A DNA stretch of 64,000 bases from an uncultured Selenomonadales bacterium (lineage in GTDB: Bacteria; Bacillota; Negativicutes; Acidaminococcales; Acidaminococcaceae). The notes under the pieces were generated by a model. That model searched no databases and was not told the DNA's origin. It saw only the letters and a list, made by a program, of their open reading frames with translations. This document shows positions 34,690 through 43,369 of this stretch, in pieces; positions within the stretch are counted from its first letter, which is position 1; each line of letters opens with the position of its first letter. Location of the stretch: assembly GCA_900316935.1 (NCBI GenBank), contig ONEW01000004.1, positions 83,264-147,263 of the forward strand, read 5' to 3'. The translations under genes and the position numbers were made by a program.

Positions 34690-34723
34690 CGAACGGTCGA
34701 AACTGCAAACCGAATGGTCGAAA
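34690..34723 (-). promoter_or_regulatory. Paired direct repeat, candidate LytTR operator
   Basis: CGAACGGTCGAAA (34690-34702) and CGAATGGTCGAAA (34711-34723) are identical at 12 of 13 positions and repeat at a 21-bp period, two helical turns. On the transporter's strand they cover about -47 to -80 from the expected start site. This is the geometry bound by LytTR regulators. The binder (the LytR at 32164-32940) is inferred. Confidence 0.7.
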
Positions 34724-34768
34724 TCAGCTGAATTTTTCAAACTCTTTTTGAAATTGTATCGCTGCGGT

Positions 34769-36370
34769 TTAAAAAGGCCTCCAGACACTCATGATGGCCC
34801 GTGCCACATGATAGCCGTCCAGTGCGGCGCTCATGATGCCGCCGGCATAGCCGCACCCTTCCCCGCAGGGATAGAGGCCGCCGTGTGTCACGGACTGATA
34901 GTCCTGGCCGCGCAGAATGCGCAGCGGCGCCGATGTACGGGTCTCCACGCCCGTCAACATGCCTTCCGGCCCGTCGAAGCCCTGGATGCGCCGTCCGAAC
35001 CAGGCAATGCCCTGTTTCAGCGTCGCAGCAGCAAACGGAGGCAAGACCTCGTCCAACCGTACCGCCGTCACACCGGGACGGTAGCTGTACGTACCGGCCA
35101 GGGCCGGCGCCGTTCCCTGCAGGAAGGTTTCCACACTCTGCGCAGGAGCCCGGTAGTTCCGGCCGCCGGCTGCAAATGCCAGTCGTTCATAACGGCGCTG
35201 GAACGCGATGCCCGCCAAGGGATCCGCACCGAAGTCCGCCGGCGTCACATTGACGACCAGGGCGCTGTTGGCGATACCTGAATCGCGCCCATACAGGCTC
35301 ATGCCGTTAACGACGACGCCGCCTTCCTCGGAGGCTGCCGCCACGACCTGCCCGCCCGGACACATGCAGAAGGAATAGGCCGTACGGCTCCGGTCCGGCG
35401 TATGGTACACGAGGGCGTAATCCGCGGGACCAAGCCGCGGATGCCCGGCAAACCCGCCGTACTGCGCCCGGTCGATCAAGGCCTGGGGATGCTCGATACG
35501 CAACCCTACGGAAAAAGCCTTGCCCTCCATGCCGACGCCGTGCGAAGCCAGGACGGCGTAGGTGTCACGGGCACTGTGCCCGCAGGCCAGGATGGCCGTC
35601 TCCGCCGGCAGCACTTCGCCGCCGTTCAATACCAGGCCGGTCAGCCGTCCATTACGGAAACGGAAATCCGTCACCTGGGTTTCGCAGCGGATTTCCCCGC
35701 CCAGACGCCCTATTTCCGCGGCCAGGCCCTGCACCATGGCACGCAGCCTGTCCGTTCCCACATGGGGTTTATGCTCCGTCAGGATTTCCGGCGGCGCGCC
35801 TGCCGCCACAAAGGCCTGCAGGATATCCGCCATGACCGGGTCATTGACGCGGGTCGTCAGCTTCCCGTCGGAAAACGTACCGGCGCCGCCCATGCCGAAC
35901 TGGACATTGGACACCGGATTGAATTTTCCCGTACGCCAGAAAGCCTCTACATCTTCCACGCGGCGCGACAGGGCCCGGCCCCGCTCCACCAGGATGGGAC
36001 GGTACCCGTAGCGGGCCAGTTCCAAAGCCGCCACAAGCCCCCCCGGGCCGGCGCCGATGACGACGGGCCGTTCCGTCAGGGGAACCGTTCCCAGCTGCGG
36101 TGCAGCCGGCACGGCCTTTGCGTAAGGGGTAACGCCGTTCCTGCCCAGCAGCTTCCGGGCGAAGCCGGACGGGACATCCACCTCGGCGGCCACATGGTAC
36201 AGCAGGCACACGTTGTCCTTATGCCGCGCGTCGACGGCACGGTGCAGCACCGTGCATTGCGTAATGGCACCCGGCCGGATGCCGAGTTTCTTCGCCACAC
36301 ATTCCCGCAGGGTCTTTTCCTGCTTCAAGGATAGCTTCACATCGTTTACGCGAAGCGTCAGTTTTGCCAT
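34769..36370 (-). CDS. FAD-dependent oxidoreductase (NAD(FAD)-utilizing dehydrogenase family)
   Basis: A 533-residue flavoprotein with VVIGAGPGGLVAALELARYG near residue 103 (FAD-binding GxGxxG), FGMGGAGTFSDGKLTTR near 158, SFCMCPGGQVVAAASEEGG and a final YPCGEGCGYAGGIMSAALDG. This is the pattern of the conserved bacterial family annotated as NAD(FAD)-utilizing dehydrogenases, whose substrate is not established. It follows cdaR by 11 bp and is the third gene of the cdaA-cdaR operon. The ATG is followed by MAKLTLRVNDVKL, a typical family start. Confidence 0.88.
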   Translation of the reverse strand: MAKLTLRVNDVKLSLKQEKTLRECVAKKLGIRPGAITQCTVLHRAVDARHKDNVCLLYHVAAEVDVPSGFARKLLGRNGVTPYAKAVPAAPQLGTVPLTERPVVIGAGPGGLVAALELARYGYRPILVERGRALSRRVEDVEAFWRTGKFNPVSNVQFGMGGAGTFSDGKLTTRVNDPVMADILQAFVAAGAPPEILTEHKPHVGTDRLRAMVQGLAAEIGRLGGEIRCETQVTDFRFRNGRLTGLVLNGGEVLPAETAILACGHSARDTYAVLASHGVGMEGKAFSVGLRIEHPQALIDRAQYGGFAGHPRLGPADYALVYHTPDRSRTAYSFCMCPGGQVVAAASEEGGVVVNGMSLYGRDSGIANSALVVNVTPADFGADPLAGIAFQRRYERLAFAAGGRNYRAPAQSVETFLQGTAPALAGTYSYRPGVTAVRLDEVLPPFAAATLKQGIAWFGRRIQGFDGPEGMLTGVETRTSAPLRILRGQDYQSVTHGGLYPCGEGCGYAGGIMSAALDGYHVARAIMSVWRPF

Positions 36371-36381
36371 ATCGGTAATCC

Positions 36382-37320
36382 CTACTTTTCACTGGAAATG
36401 GTGAAATCCACTGTCACGACCCGGTTGTCGGCCCGCACGTTGTCCGGCAGGCTGAGATTGATTCGGACGGACCTCTCGTTGCCGTGCGAAGCCAGGTCGA
36501 TGTCATCCGTCTTGACGTCCGTCATGGTCTTCACGACGGACGGCGGCCCGGACACGGTGACTTTGTACGGGGTTACCGTGGAGCTCGTCATCTTCATGCC
36601 ATCCGGCAGCGTGCCTGTAAAGCTGGCCTTGACAGGCACTTCCTTCGTCATCGTTTCATGCACCAGGGTAGTGCGGACATCCACTTTCTGCGGCTCGAAA
36701 GAGAGGTCCTCCATGTCGACGCCGTCCCGTCCCACGGCGACAGGCGCAGCTGTCGTCTGGAAGGATTCGCTGCGGTCGCTCACGTCCACCGGGACTTCAA
36801 TCTTGGAAATGGCTTCCAGGCGCGTCGCGGCGCCGGTCACCTTGACTTCGGAAGGAATCAGCATCGTCTTGCTGATGGCGATGTCCTGCGCCGGCTTACC
36901 CAGCACCCGCGCCGTCAGCGGCATGATCTTTTCCCGCTGGACGTCGACGAAGAGGGAAACCATGCGCGGGCTGATGTCCACGACCTCGCCCTGGGGGAAG
37001 AACGCGTTGACCAGCACCGTATGCGGTCCGACCGACAATTTGGCCAAGTTCACGTAGGCCGTGATCTGCGATTCCGACAGGTTGGCAAGGACCGTGCGGG
37101 GACCGCGGACGCGGACGCTGATCTTATCCGGCTTATTGAAGACCACCATGTTGGAGCCCAGGTTGCGCTGGCCCAGAGCCACCACGAAATCGCGTTCCGT
37201 GATGGGGTTCTGTTCGCCCATGACATAAATCCACAGCAGGACGGCCAGCAGCAGGCAGATGATACGGGGAATCCAGTTGCTGCCGCCGGATTCCCGTTTA
37301 CGTTCCATGAAATCGTTCAT
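36382..37320 (-). CDS. cdaR: CdaA regulatory protein CdaR (YbbR-domain protein)
   Basis: A 312-residue protein with one N-terminal helix (about 17-34, IICLLLAVLLWIYVMG) and an extracytoplasmic part built of YbbR-like repeats (for example TVLANLSESQITAYVNLAKL and VKVTGAATRLEAISKIEVPVDV). CdaR controls the diadenylate cyclase CdaA. Its ATG overlaps the cdaA stop by 4 bp. In many Firmicutes glmM follows; here the FAD oxidoreductase does. Confidence 0.9.
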   Translation of the reverse strand: MNDFMERKRESGGSNWIPRIICLLLAVLLWIYVMGEQNPITERDFVVALGQRNLGSNMVVFNKPDKISVRVRGPRTVLANLSESQITAYVNLAKLSVGPHTVLVNAFFPQGEVVDISPRMVSLFVDVQREKIMPLTARVLGKPAQDIAISKTMLIPSEVKVTGAATRLEAISKIEVPVDVSDRSESFQTTAAPVAVGRDGVDMEDLSFEPQKVDVRTTLVHETMTKEVPVKASFTGTLPDGMKMTSSTVTPYKVTVSGPPSVVKTMTDVKTDDIDLASHGNERSVRINLSLPDNVRADNRVVTVDFTISSEK

Positions 37321-38186
37321 TTGCTTTTTGCCTCCGCCTGTTCCGCCTTTCTTTTGCCGCGGCGCAAGCTCAGGACCTTTTCCTTCACAAGATCCATGAG
37401 CGTCGTCTGCGTACGGACGACGATGGCGCCGCGGAGCATGTCTTTGACGTCATCGGCCTGCAGGTAGCGGAAGATTTCGCCGTTCCGGGCGATGGAGATG
37501 GTGCCTGTTTCTTCACTGACGACGAGCACCAGGGCGTCGGACTGTTCGGAGAGACCGATGGCGGCACGGTGCCGCGTGCCCAGTTCCTGGCTCAGGTTGC
37601 GCTGCTCCGTCAGGGGCAGCAGGCACGAAGCCGCCACGATGCGGTTGCCGCGGATGATGACGGCCCCGTCGTGAAGCGGCGTGTTTTTTTCAAAAATATT
37701 CAGGAGCAGGCTGTCTGTCACGAGGCCGTCAATCTTGACCCCTGTCTCGATGCGTTCTTCCAGACCGATGGCCCGTTCGAAGACGATGAGGGCGCCCACC
37801 TTGCGGCGTGCCATAATGGATGCGGCACTCGCCACCGCGTCAATCATGTCGTTCAATTCGTCCTCGTCGATTTCCTGGGCTTTGCGGAACAGGCGTCCGC
37901 GGCCGATCTGCTCCAGGGCACGGCGCAGTTCCGGCTGGAAGACGATAGGCAGGGCGACCAGGACCATGGTCATGGCCTTTTCCAGCAGCCAGTTGATGAC
38001 GTGCAGATTCAGCCATTTGCTGACCAGCATGATGAAAGCCAGTACAATCAGGCCTTTCACCAGCGCTGCCGCCCTGGTGTTCTTCAGCATCGTATAGATC
38101 TTATAAAGGAAATAAGCGACCACACCGATGTCCACAAAATCGAGGACCCCGATGGTGCGGCTCAGTCCCTGCAACTGTTCGAGCAA
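37317..38186 (-). CDS. cdaA: Diadenylate cyclase CdaA
   Basis: Makes cyclic di-AMP from ATP at the membrane. Three N-terminal helices are followed by the DAC domain with the catalytic LHDGAVIIRG and GTRHRAAIGLSE motifs (DGA and RHR). The start is set at TTG 38186, six bases after AAAGGTGG; the upstream ATG at 38252 has no ribosome binding site and would add a polar 22-residue tail not seen in family members. The product is 289 residues. First gene of cdaA-cdaR-oxidoreductase. Confidence 0.92.
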   Translation of the reverse strand: MLEQLQGLSRTIGVLDFVDIGVVAYFLYKIYTMLKNTRAAALVKGLIVLAFIMLVSKWLNLHVINWLLEKAMTMVLVALPIVFQPELRRALEQIGRGRLFRKAQEIDEDELNDMIDAVASAASIMARRKVGALIVFERAIGLEERIETGVKIDGLVTDSLLLNIFEKNTPLHDGAVIIRGNRIVAASCLLPLTEQRNLSQELGTRHRAAIGLSEQSDALVLVVSEETGTISIARNGEIFRYLQADDVKDMLRGAIVVRTQTTLMDLVKEKVLSLRRGKRKAEQAEAKSK

Positions 38187-38263
38187 AAAAACCACCTTTA
38201 CTTTCCATTCTGTTTCAGGCTGTAACAAGCTGTTTTGCGCACATTTGCGCATATTATGGAATC

Positions 38264-38272
38264 ATTATAACA
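38264..38272 (-). promoter_or_regulatory. Extended -10 promoter of cdaA
   Basis: TGT-TATAAT on the minus strand, 78 bp before the TTG start; the -35 is weak. Confidence 0.5.
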
Positions 38273-38308
38273 CAGCCCTGTATCATTATGCTATCAAATA
38301 TTTGTGAC

Positions 38309-38343
38309 AAAAAAAGGCACCCGCAGCCGAAGCTGCGGATGCC
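38309..38343 (-). terminator. Terminator of argG-argH
   Basis: On the minus strand GGCATCCGCAGC pairs with GCTGCGGGTGCC around TTCG and is followed by seven T. Confidence 0.95.
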
Positions 38344-38374
38344 AAAAGCATAAGGGCTGGTTCAGTGCTTCGGA

Positions 38375-39787
38375 TCAGAGCCTCTCATCCAAAGCTTCGC
38401 GGGCGGTTTCCTGGTCTGCCAGGACTTTGTCACAGACGGCGAACTGCTTGTCGTTCTCGACATAGCTCGGTCCGCCGTAGGAGACACGGGCGTTGACGCA
38501 GTGTTCCGGATCCAGGGCCTGCATCAGATCCGGCTCGAACAAAGCCGAGAACTGCTTGTATTCCGCCAGCGTCATATCGAGGAGGAACTTGCCCTCCTTG
38601 ATGGCGTAGGCCACGCACTTGCCGACCACGGCGTGGGCCTTGCGGAATGGCAGGCCTTTACGCACCAGGTAGTCGGCCAGATCCGTCGCGTTCGAGAAAT
38701 CGTGGGAAACGGCCCATTTCATACGGTCTGTCCTGACCTGCATGGTGAGGATCATGTCGCGGTAGACCTGCAAGGTGAACTTCACCGTGTCTATGGCGTC
38801 GAACAGGCCTTCCTTGTCTTCCTGCAGATCTTTGTTATAGGTCAGCGGCAGGCCTTTCAGGGTCGTCATCATGGCAATCATTTCCCCATAGACACGGCCT
38901 GTCTTGCCACGGACCAGTTCGGAAATGTCGGGATTCTTCTTCTGCGGCATCATGGACGACCCCGTCGCGAAGGCGTCGTCCAGCTCGATGAAACCGAATT
39001 CCGTGCTGCTCCAGAGACACAGTTCCTCCGACAGACGGCTCATGTGCATCATCAAGATCGATGCGAAAGACAGGAACTCCAGGATGTAGTCCCGGTCACT
39101 GACAGCATCCATGCTGTTCGGGTAGACTTTGCTGAAATGCAGCTGCTCCGCCACGAAAAAACGGTCGATGGGGAACGTGGTACCGGCAATGGCGCCAGCC
39201 CCCAAGGGCATGATATCCGCCCGGTCGAACACACCGAGCAGGCGGTCAAAATCGCGGCGCAGCATGTTGAAGTAGGCCAGCAGATGATGGGCGAACGTAA
39301 TCGGCTGCGCGCGCTGCAAGTGCGTGTAGCCAGGCATGAGCGTCTTGTCATGCTTTTTGGCCGCCGTCAGCAGCGCCTCTTCGAAACGGATCAGCAGCGC
39401 CGCGATTTCCGCCGCTTCGCGTTTCACATACATATGCATATCCAGGGCGACCTGGTCGTTCCGGCTGCGCGCCGTGTGGAGGCGGGCCCCGGCATCGCCG
39501 ATGCGCTCGGTCAGGCGCGCCTCGATGTTCATGTGGATGTCTTCCAGTTCCACACTGAAATCGAATTGGCCGGCCTCGATATCCGCCAGGATATCCTTCA
39601 GGCCCCGGACAATCTTATCCTTGTCTTCCACGGAAATGATACCCTGCTTCGCCAGCATTGTGGCGTGGGCGATGCTGCCCCGGATATCTTCCCAGTATAA
39701 CCGCTTGTCATAATTAATGGACGCATTGAATGCGTCCACTAATTCGTCTGTATTTTTGTTGAAGCGGCCTCCCCAAAGTTTAGCCAT
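38375..39787 (-). CDS. argH: Argininosuccinate lyase
   Basis: Splits argininosuccinate into arginine and fumarate. The 470-residue protein starts [20 protein letters not shown] and carries the family signature [20 protein letters not shown] and [13 protein letters not shown]. The ATG overlaps the argG stop (TAATG), the usual translational coupling. The open frame continues about 87 codons upstream inside argG but without family character. Confidence 0.97.
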   Translation of the reverse strand: MAKLWGGRFNKNTDELVDAFNASINYDKRLYWEDIRGSIAHATMLAKQGIISVEDKDKIVRGLKDILADIEAGQFDFSVELEDIHMNIEARLTERIGDAGARLHTARSRNDQVALDMHMYVKREAAEIAALLIRFEEALLTAAKKHDKTLMPGYTHLQRAQPITFAHHLLAYFNMLRRDFDRLLGVFDRADIMPLGAGAIAGTTFPIDRFFVAEQLHFSKVYPNSMDAVSDRDYILEFLSFASILMMHMSRLSEELCLWSSTEFGFIELDDAFATGSSMMPQKKNPDISELVRGKTGRVYGEMIAMMTTLKGLPLTYNKDLQEDKEGLFDAIDTVKFTLQVYRDMILTMQVRTDRMKWAVSHDFSNATDLADYLVRKGLPFRKAHAVVGKCVAYAIKEGKFLLDMTLAEYKQFSALFEPDLMQALDPEHCVNARVSYGGPSYVENDKQFAVCDKVLADQETAREALDERL

Positions 39788-41016
39788 TATTTCAACGTCC
39801 CTTTCTTCATCATAGCCCTTACTGCCAGCGGCAGACCGAAGAGGTTGATGAAGCCCGTGGCATCGCTCTGGTCGTATACCTCGTCTTCGCCGAAGGTCAC
39901 ATATTCCTGGCTGTACAGGGAATAGGGGGACTTGGCGCCGGCGGAGATGATGTTGCCTTTGTACAGCTTCAAGCGAACCGTACCGGTGACGGTCTTCTGG
40001 GTTTCGTTGACGAAGGCATCCATGGCTTCCCGCAGAGCGCAGAACCATTTGCCGTCGTACACCAGCTCGGCATACTTGATGGCCAGGCCTTCTTTATAAT
40101 GGTACGTGTCTTTGTCCAGGCACAGGTTTTCCAGCTCGTTGTGGGCATAGTAGATAATGGAGCCCGCCGGGGTTTCGTATACGCCGCGGCTCTTCATACC
40201 GACGAGACGGTTTTCCACGATATCGCTGATGCCGACACCGTTGCGGATGCCGATCTCATTCAGCTTTTCCACAATCTTGGCAGGGCTCAGTTTTTCGCCG
40301 TTGACAGCGACGGGAACGCCTTCCACAAATTCGAGTTCCACGTATTCGTCCTTGTCCGGTGCAGCTTCCGGCGTGCAGGTCACTTTGAACATCTTATCCT
40401 GCGGCGCGTTCCACGGGTCTTCCAGGTCGGAACCTTCGTGGGAGAGATGCCACATATTGCGGTCCATGGAGTAGTCATCGGAATGGGATACGGGGATGGG
40501 GATGTTGTGGGCGGCGGCATAATCTATTTCCTGATCGCGGGATTTCAGTTCCCATTCACGCCAGGGAGCGATGATGGCGATGTCCGGATCCAGGGCCTTG
40601 ACGCCCAGTTCGAAACGGACCTGGTCGTTGCCCTTGCCCGTCGCACCGTGGGCGATGGCATCGGCGCCTTCCTTGTGGGCGATGTCGACCAGATGTTTTG
40701 CAATCAGCGGACGCGCGAAGGACGTGCCCAGCAGATATTTCTTTTCATAGACGGCACCAGCCTTGACGCAGGGCCATACGTAATTTTCGATGAAGTCTTC
40801 CTTCAGGTCGAGGATGTAGCACTTGGAAGCGCCGGACTTCAGCGCCTTGTCATGAACCGGATCCAGTTCGTCGCCCTGGCCCAGGTCCGCCGTGACGCAG
40901 ATGACTTCACAGTCGTTGTAATGGTCTTTCAACCACGGGATGATGACGGAAGTATCCAGGCCGCCGCTGTATGCCAATACAACCTTCTTGATGTTTTCCT
41001 TTTTCGCTTTTGCCAT
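39787..41016 (-). CDS. argG: Argininosuccinate synthase
   Basis: Joins citrulline and aspartate at the expense of ATP. The 409-residue enzyme has the P-loop-like [15 protein letters not shown] near residue 14, then [16 protein letters not shown] and GRGDRVENRLVG-like regions ([24 protein letters not shown] is split around 260-285). The ATG follows GGGAGGCC. It has its own promoter and repeats resembling ARG boxes in the 311-bp gap after argF. Confidence 0.97.
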   Translation of the reverse strand: MAKAKKENIKKVVLAYSGGLDTSVIIPWLKDHYNDCEVICVTADLGQGDELDPVHDKALKSGASKCYILDLKEDFIENYVWPCVKAGAVYEKKYLLGTSFARPLIAKHLVDIAHKEGADAIAHGATGKGNDQVRFELGVKALDPDIAIIAPWREWELKSRDQEIDYAAAHNIPIPVSHSDDYSMDRNMWHLSHEGSDLEDPWNAPQDKMFKVTCTPEAAPDKDEYVELEFVEGVPVAVNGEKLSPAKIVEKLNEIGIRNGVGISDIVENRLVGMKSRGVYETPAGSIIYYAHNELENLCLDKDTYHYKEGLAIKYAELVYDGKWFCALREAMDAFVNETQKTVTGTVRLKLYKGNIISAGAKSPYSLYSQEYVTFGEDEVYDQSDATGFINLFGLPLAVRAMMKKGTLK

Positions 41017-41103
41017 TTGAAAGGCCTCCCTTATGCTTTTTCTAATGTCTGGGTCTCGCAGCCTGCTCTCTTTCTATGCAGGCCTGAAAATCTGAACAGC
41101 TTC

Positions 41104-41131
41104 ATTGTAGCACAACCGAAAGATAATGCAA
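41104..41131 (-). promoter_or_regulatory. argG promoter
   Basis: On the minus strand TTGCAT (41126-41131) and TGC-TACAAT (41104-41109, extended -10) are 16 bp apart. Confidence 0.7.
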
Positions 41132-41164
41132 GGGGATTTTTAATATTTTTTCAAGTTTTTCTGT

Positions 41165-41194
41165 TTATTTATGCATTCTAGGGTTATTTATGCA
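41165..41194. promoter_or_regulatory. TTATTTATGCA repeats, candidate ARG boxes
   Basis: TTATTTATGCA occurs at 41165-41175 and 41184-41194 (19-bp period), with a third copy lacking the last base at 41305-41314. ArgR sites in Firmicutes are AT-rich with short half-sites such as TGAAT or TGCAT; the ATGCA half here fits the latter. They lie 34-63 bp upstream of the argG -35. The ArgR protein is not in the window. Confidence 0.45.
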
Positions 41195-41218
41195 GTTATA
41201 CGGCCCTCTATGCATTTT

Positions 41219-41259
41219 CAGGGCAGCCATCCGTTCCGGAAGAAAGGATGACCGCCCTG
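41219..41259 (-). terminator. Stem-loop downstream of argF
   Basis: CAGGGC plus CATCC (41219-41232) pair with GGATG plus GCCCTG (41246-41259). On the minus strand only a short AAAATG follows, so it may mark the argF mRNA end or separate it from argG without strong termination. Confidence 0.5.
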
Positions 41260-41327
41260 GAATGACGTCGTCACGATAGCCGTATTGTGACAGATTCCGT
41301 ATTCTTATTTATGCTGCCGCCGGCTCG

Positions 41328-42269
41328 TCAGATTGCCGCATCGCTCATGAGCAGCGCCATGATGGCCTTTTGCGTGTGCAAACGGTTTTCCGCCTCGTCG
41401 AAGACCACGGACTGCGGTCCTTCCAGGACTTCTTCCGTGATTTCCTCGCCGCGGTGGGCCGGGAGGCAGTGCAGGACGATGGCACCGTCGCGGGCTTCCT
41501 TCAGCAGTTCAGCGTTGATCTGGTAATCGTGCAGGGCCTGTTTGCGGACCTCGCATTCCGCTTCTTCGCCCATGCTGGTCCAGACGTCCGTATAGAGGAC
41601 ATCGGCGCCTTTTGCAGCTTTCCGGACATCTTCCTCCACCGTGATGGTGCAGCCCGTCAGCCTGGCGTCTTCCTGCGCCTCTTTGACGATGACCGGATCC
41701 GGCTGGTAGCCCTTCGGGCTGGCGCAGACCATGTTCATGCCCACCTTCGCGCAGGCGAACATGAGGGAATGGGCCATGTTGTTGCCGTCGCCCACATAGA
41801 CCAGTTTGCGTCCCTTCAGGATCTTCTGGTGTTCCTCAATGGTCAGCAGGTCCGTCAGCGCCTGGCAGGGATGCAGCAGGTCCGTCAGACCGTTGATGAC
41901 CGGTACGGAAGCGTACTTGGCCAGTTCGATGACCGAATCATGGGAGAACGTGCGGATCATGATGCCGTCCACCATACGGGACAGGACACGGGCCGTGTCA
42001 CGGATCGGTTCGCCGCGGCCGATCTGCGAATCCTTGTCGCTCAGGTAGATGGAATGGCCGCCCAGCTGGTGGAATCCGGTCTCGAAGGAAACGCGGGTGC
42101 GCGTCGAAGCTTTCGAGAACAGCATGGCCAGGGTCTTGCCTTTGCAGTATTCGTGGGGCACGCCGTTTTTCTGCATGGATTTCAGCTTTTTCGCCACATC
42201 CAGGATGGTAGCCACTTCGCCAACGGACAGGTCATGAATCGAAAGCAGGTCTTTATGCTTTAATCCCAT
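41328..42269 (-). CDS. argF: Ornithine carbamoyltransferase
   Basis: Forms citrulline from ornithine and carbamoyl phosphate. The 313-residue enzyme has the carbamoyl-phosphate loop KASTRTRVSFE near residue 55, HPCQALTDLL near 132 and the ornithine-side HCLPAHRGEEI near 270. It starts 20 bp after argB. Anabolic rather than catabolic use is inferred from the argB and argGH neighbours and the lack of arginine deiminase genes. Confidence 0.97.
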   Translation of the reverse strand: MGLKHKDLLSIHDLSVGEVATILDVAKKLKSMQKNGVPHEYCKGKTLAMLFSKASTRTRVSFETGFHQLGGHSIYLSDKDSQIGRGEPIRDTARVLSRMVDGIMIRTFSHDSVIELAKYASVPVINGLTDLLHPCQALTDLLTIEEHQKILKGRKLVYVGDGNNMAHSLMFACAKVGMNMVCASPKGYQPDPVIVKEAQEDARLTGCTITVEEDVRKAAKGADVLYTDVWTSMGEEAECEVRKQALHDYQINAELLKEARDGAIVLHCLPAHRGEEITEEVLEGPQSVVFDEAENRLHTQKAIMALLMSDAAI

Positions 42270-42289
42270 TCGAACTCACACCTCTCCCC

Positions 42290-43174
42290 TTACGCCCTGA
42301 CGACTTCCGTGCCGATACCTTCGTCGCTGAAGATTTCAGCCAGGATGGCATGATCTACACGGCCGTCCACGATATGGGCTTTTCTGGCACCGCCGGACAG
42401 GGCCGTGATGCAGGCCTTCACCTTCGGAATCATACCGCCGTCGATGCTGCCGCGGATGATCAGTTCCTGCGCTTTTTCGAAGCTCAGGGTGGACAGGAAG
42501 CTGTTTTCGTCGTGATAATCTTCGTAGATGCCCTTGACATCGGTCAGGACGATCAGTTTTTCCGCCTTCAGGGCGCCGGCGATCTTGCCAGCCGCACTGT
42601 CTGCGTTGATGTTGTACGATTCTCCCTGCTGGCCGACGCCTGTCGGGGCGATGACCGGGATGCAGCCGGCATCGAGGAGGACATTCAGAAGTTCCGTGTT
42701 GACGGATTCCACGCTGCCCACAAACCCGATATCGACCAGGTTGACTTCGCCGTTTTCATACACATCGGCCAGATGCTTCTTGGCCACGATGAGGTTTGCG
42801 TCCTTCCCGTTCAGGCCGACGGCCTTGCCCCCCAGGCGGTTCACTTCGGCTACCAGGTCCGTGTTCGTACGGCCGACGAGGGCCATCTCCGTCAGGGCCA
42901 CAGCCTCTTCGTCCGTCACGCGCAGGCCATTGACGAAAGCAGGCTTCTTGCCAGCCTTCTGCAGCATCTGCGGCACTTCGGGGCCGGCTGCATGGACCAC
43001 GATGGGGCGCAGCCCGGCGCACTGCAGGAAGATGATGTCCTGAAGCAGCTGTTTGCGCAGGGTCGGGTCCGTCATGGACTTCCCGCCGAATTTGACGACG
43101 ACGACTTTATCCTTGAAATCCCTCAAATAAGGCAGTGCCTCTACCAAAATGCCGATATCTTCGTTTCGTAACAT
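42290..43174 (-). CDS. argB: Acetylglutamate kinase
   Basis: Phosphorylates N-acetylglutamate, the second step of ornithine synthesis. The 294-residue amino-acid kinase has VVVKFGGKSMTDPTLR near residue 25, HAAGPEVPQMLQKAGK and the ATP-site NINADSAAGKIAGALKAEKL. The ATG at 43174 follows GAGGAGG; a longer open frame upstream has no binding site. First gene of argB-argF; argC, argJ and argD are not in the window. Confidence 0.96.
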   Translation of the reverse strand: MLRNEDIGILVEALPYLRDFKDKVVVVKFGGKSMTDPTLRKQLLQDIIFLQCAGLRPIVVHAAGPEVPQMLQKAGKKPAFVNGLRVTDEEAVALTEMALVGRTNTDLVAEVNRLGGKAVGLNGKDANLIVAKKHLADVYENGEVNLVDIGFVGSVESVNTELLNVLLDAGCIPVIAPTGVGQQGESYNINADSAAGKIAGALKAEKLIVLTDVKGIYEDYHDENSFLSTLSFEKAQELIIRGSIDGGMIPKVKACITALSGGARKAHIVDGRVDHAILAEIFSDEGIGTEVVRA

Positions 43175-43228
43175 TGTTGGTACCTCCTCTTTATGTATGC
43201 CATTAGGAAAGCAAAGCATTGATATTTT

Positions 43229-43237
43229 ATTTTACCA
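43229..43237 (-). promoter_or_regulatory. Candidate extended -10 of argB-argF
   Basis: TGG-TAAAAT on the minus strand, 55 bp before the argB ATG; -35 weak. No clear TTATTTATGCA repeats were found here. Confidence 0.35.
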
Positions 43238-43369
43238 CATGGTGCCGCATTTTTATAGGGAAATTTGCCCTTTTCCTACAGCTCCGATTTATGATAGTAT
43301 TAAGTAGATGGTATCGCAAAGAAAGAATGGAAAGACAGGCCGGAAAGGCCTGACGCAAGGAGACTTACC

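Noticed and set aside
39788..40048. Upstream extension of argH
   Set aside because: It overlaps argG in another frame; the TAATG junction gives the natural ArgH start.
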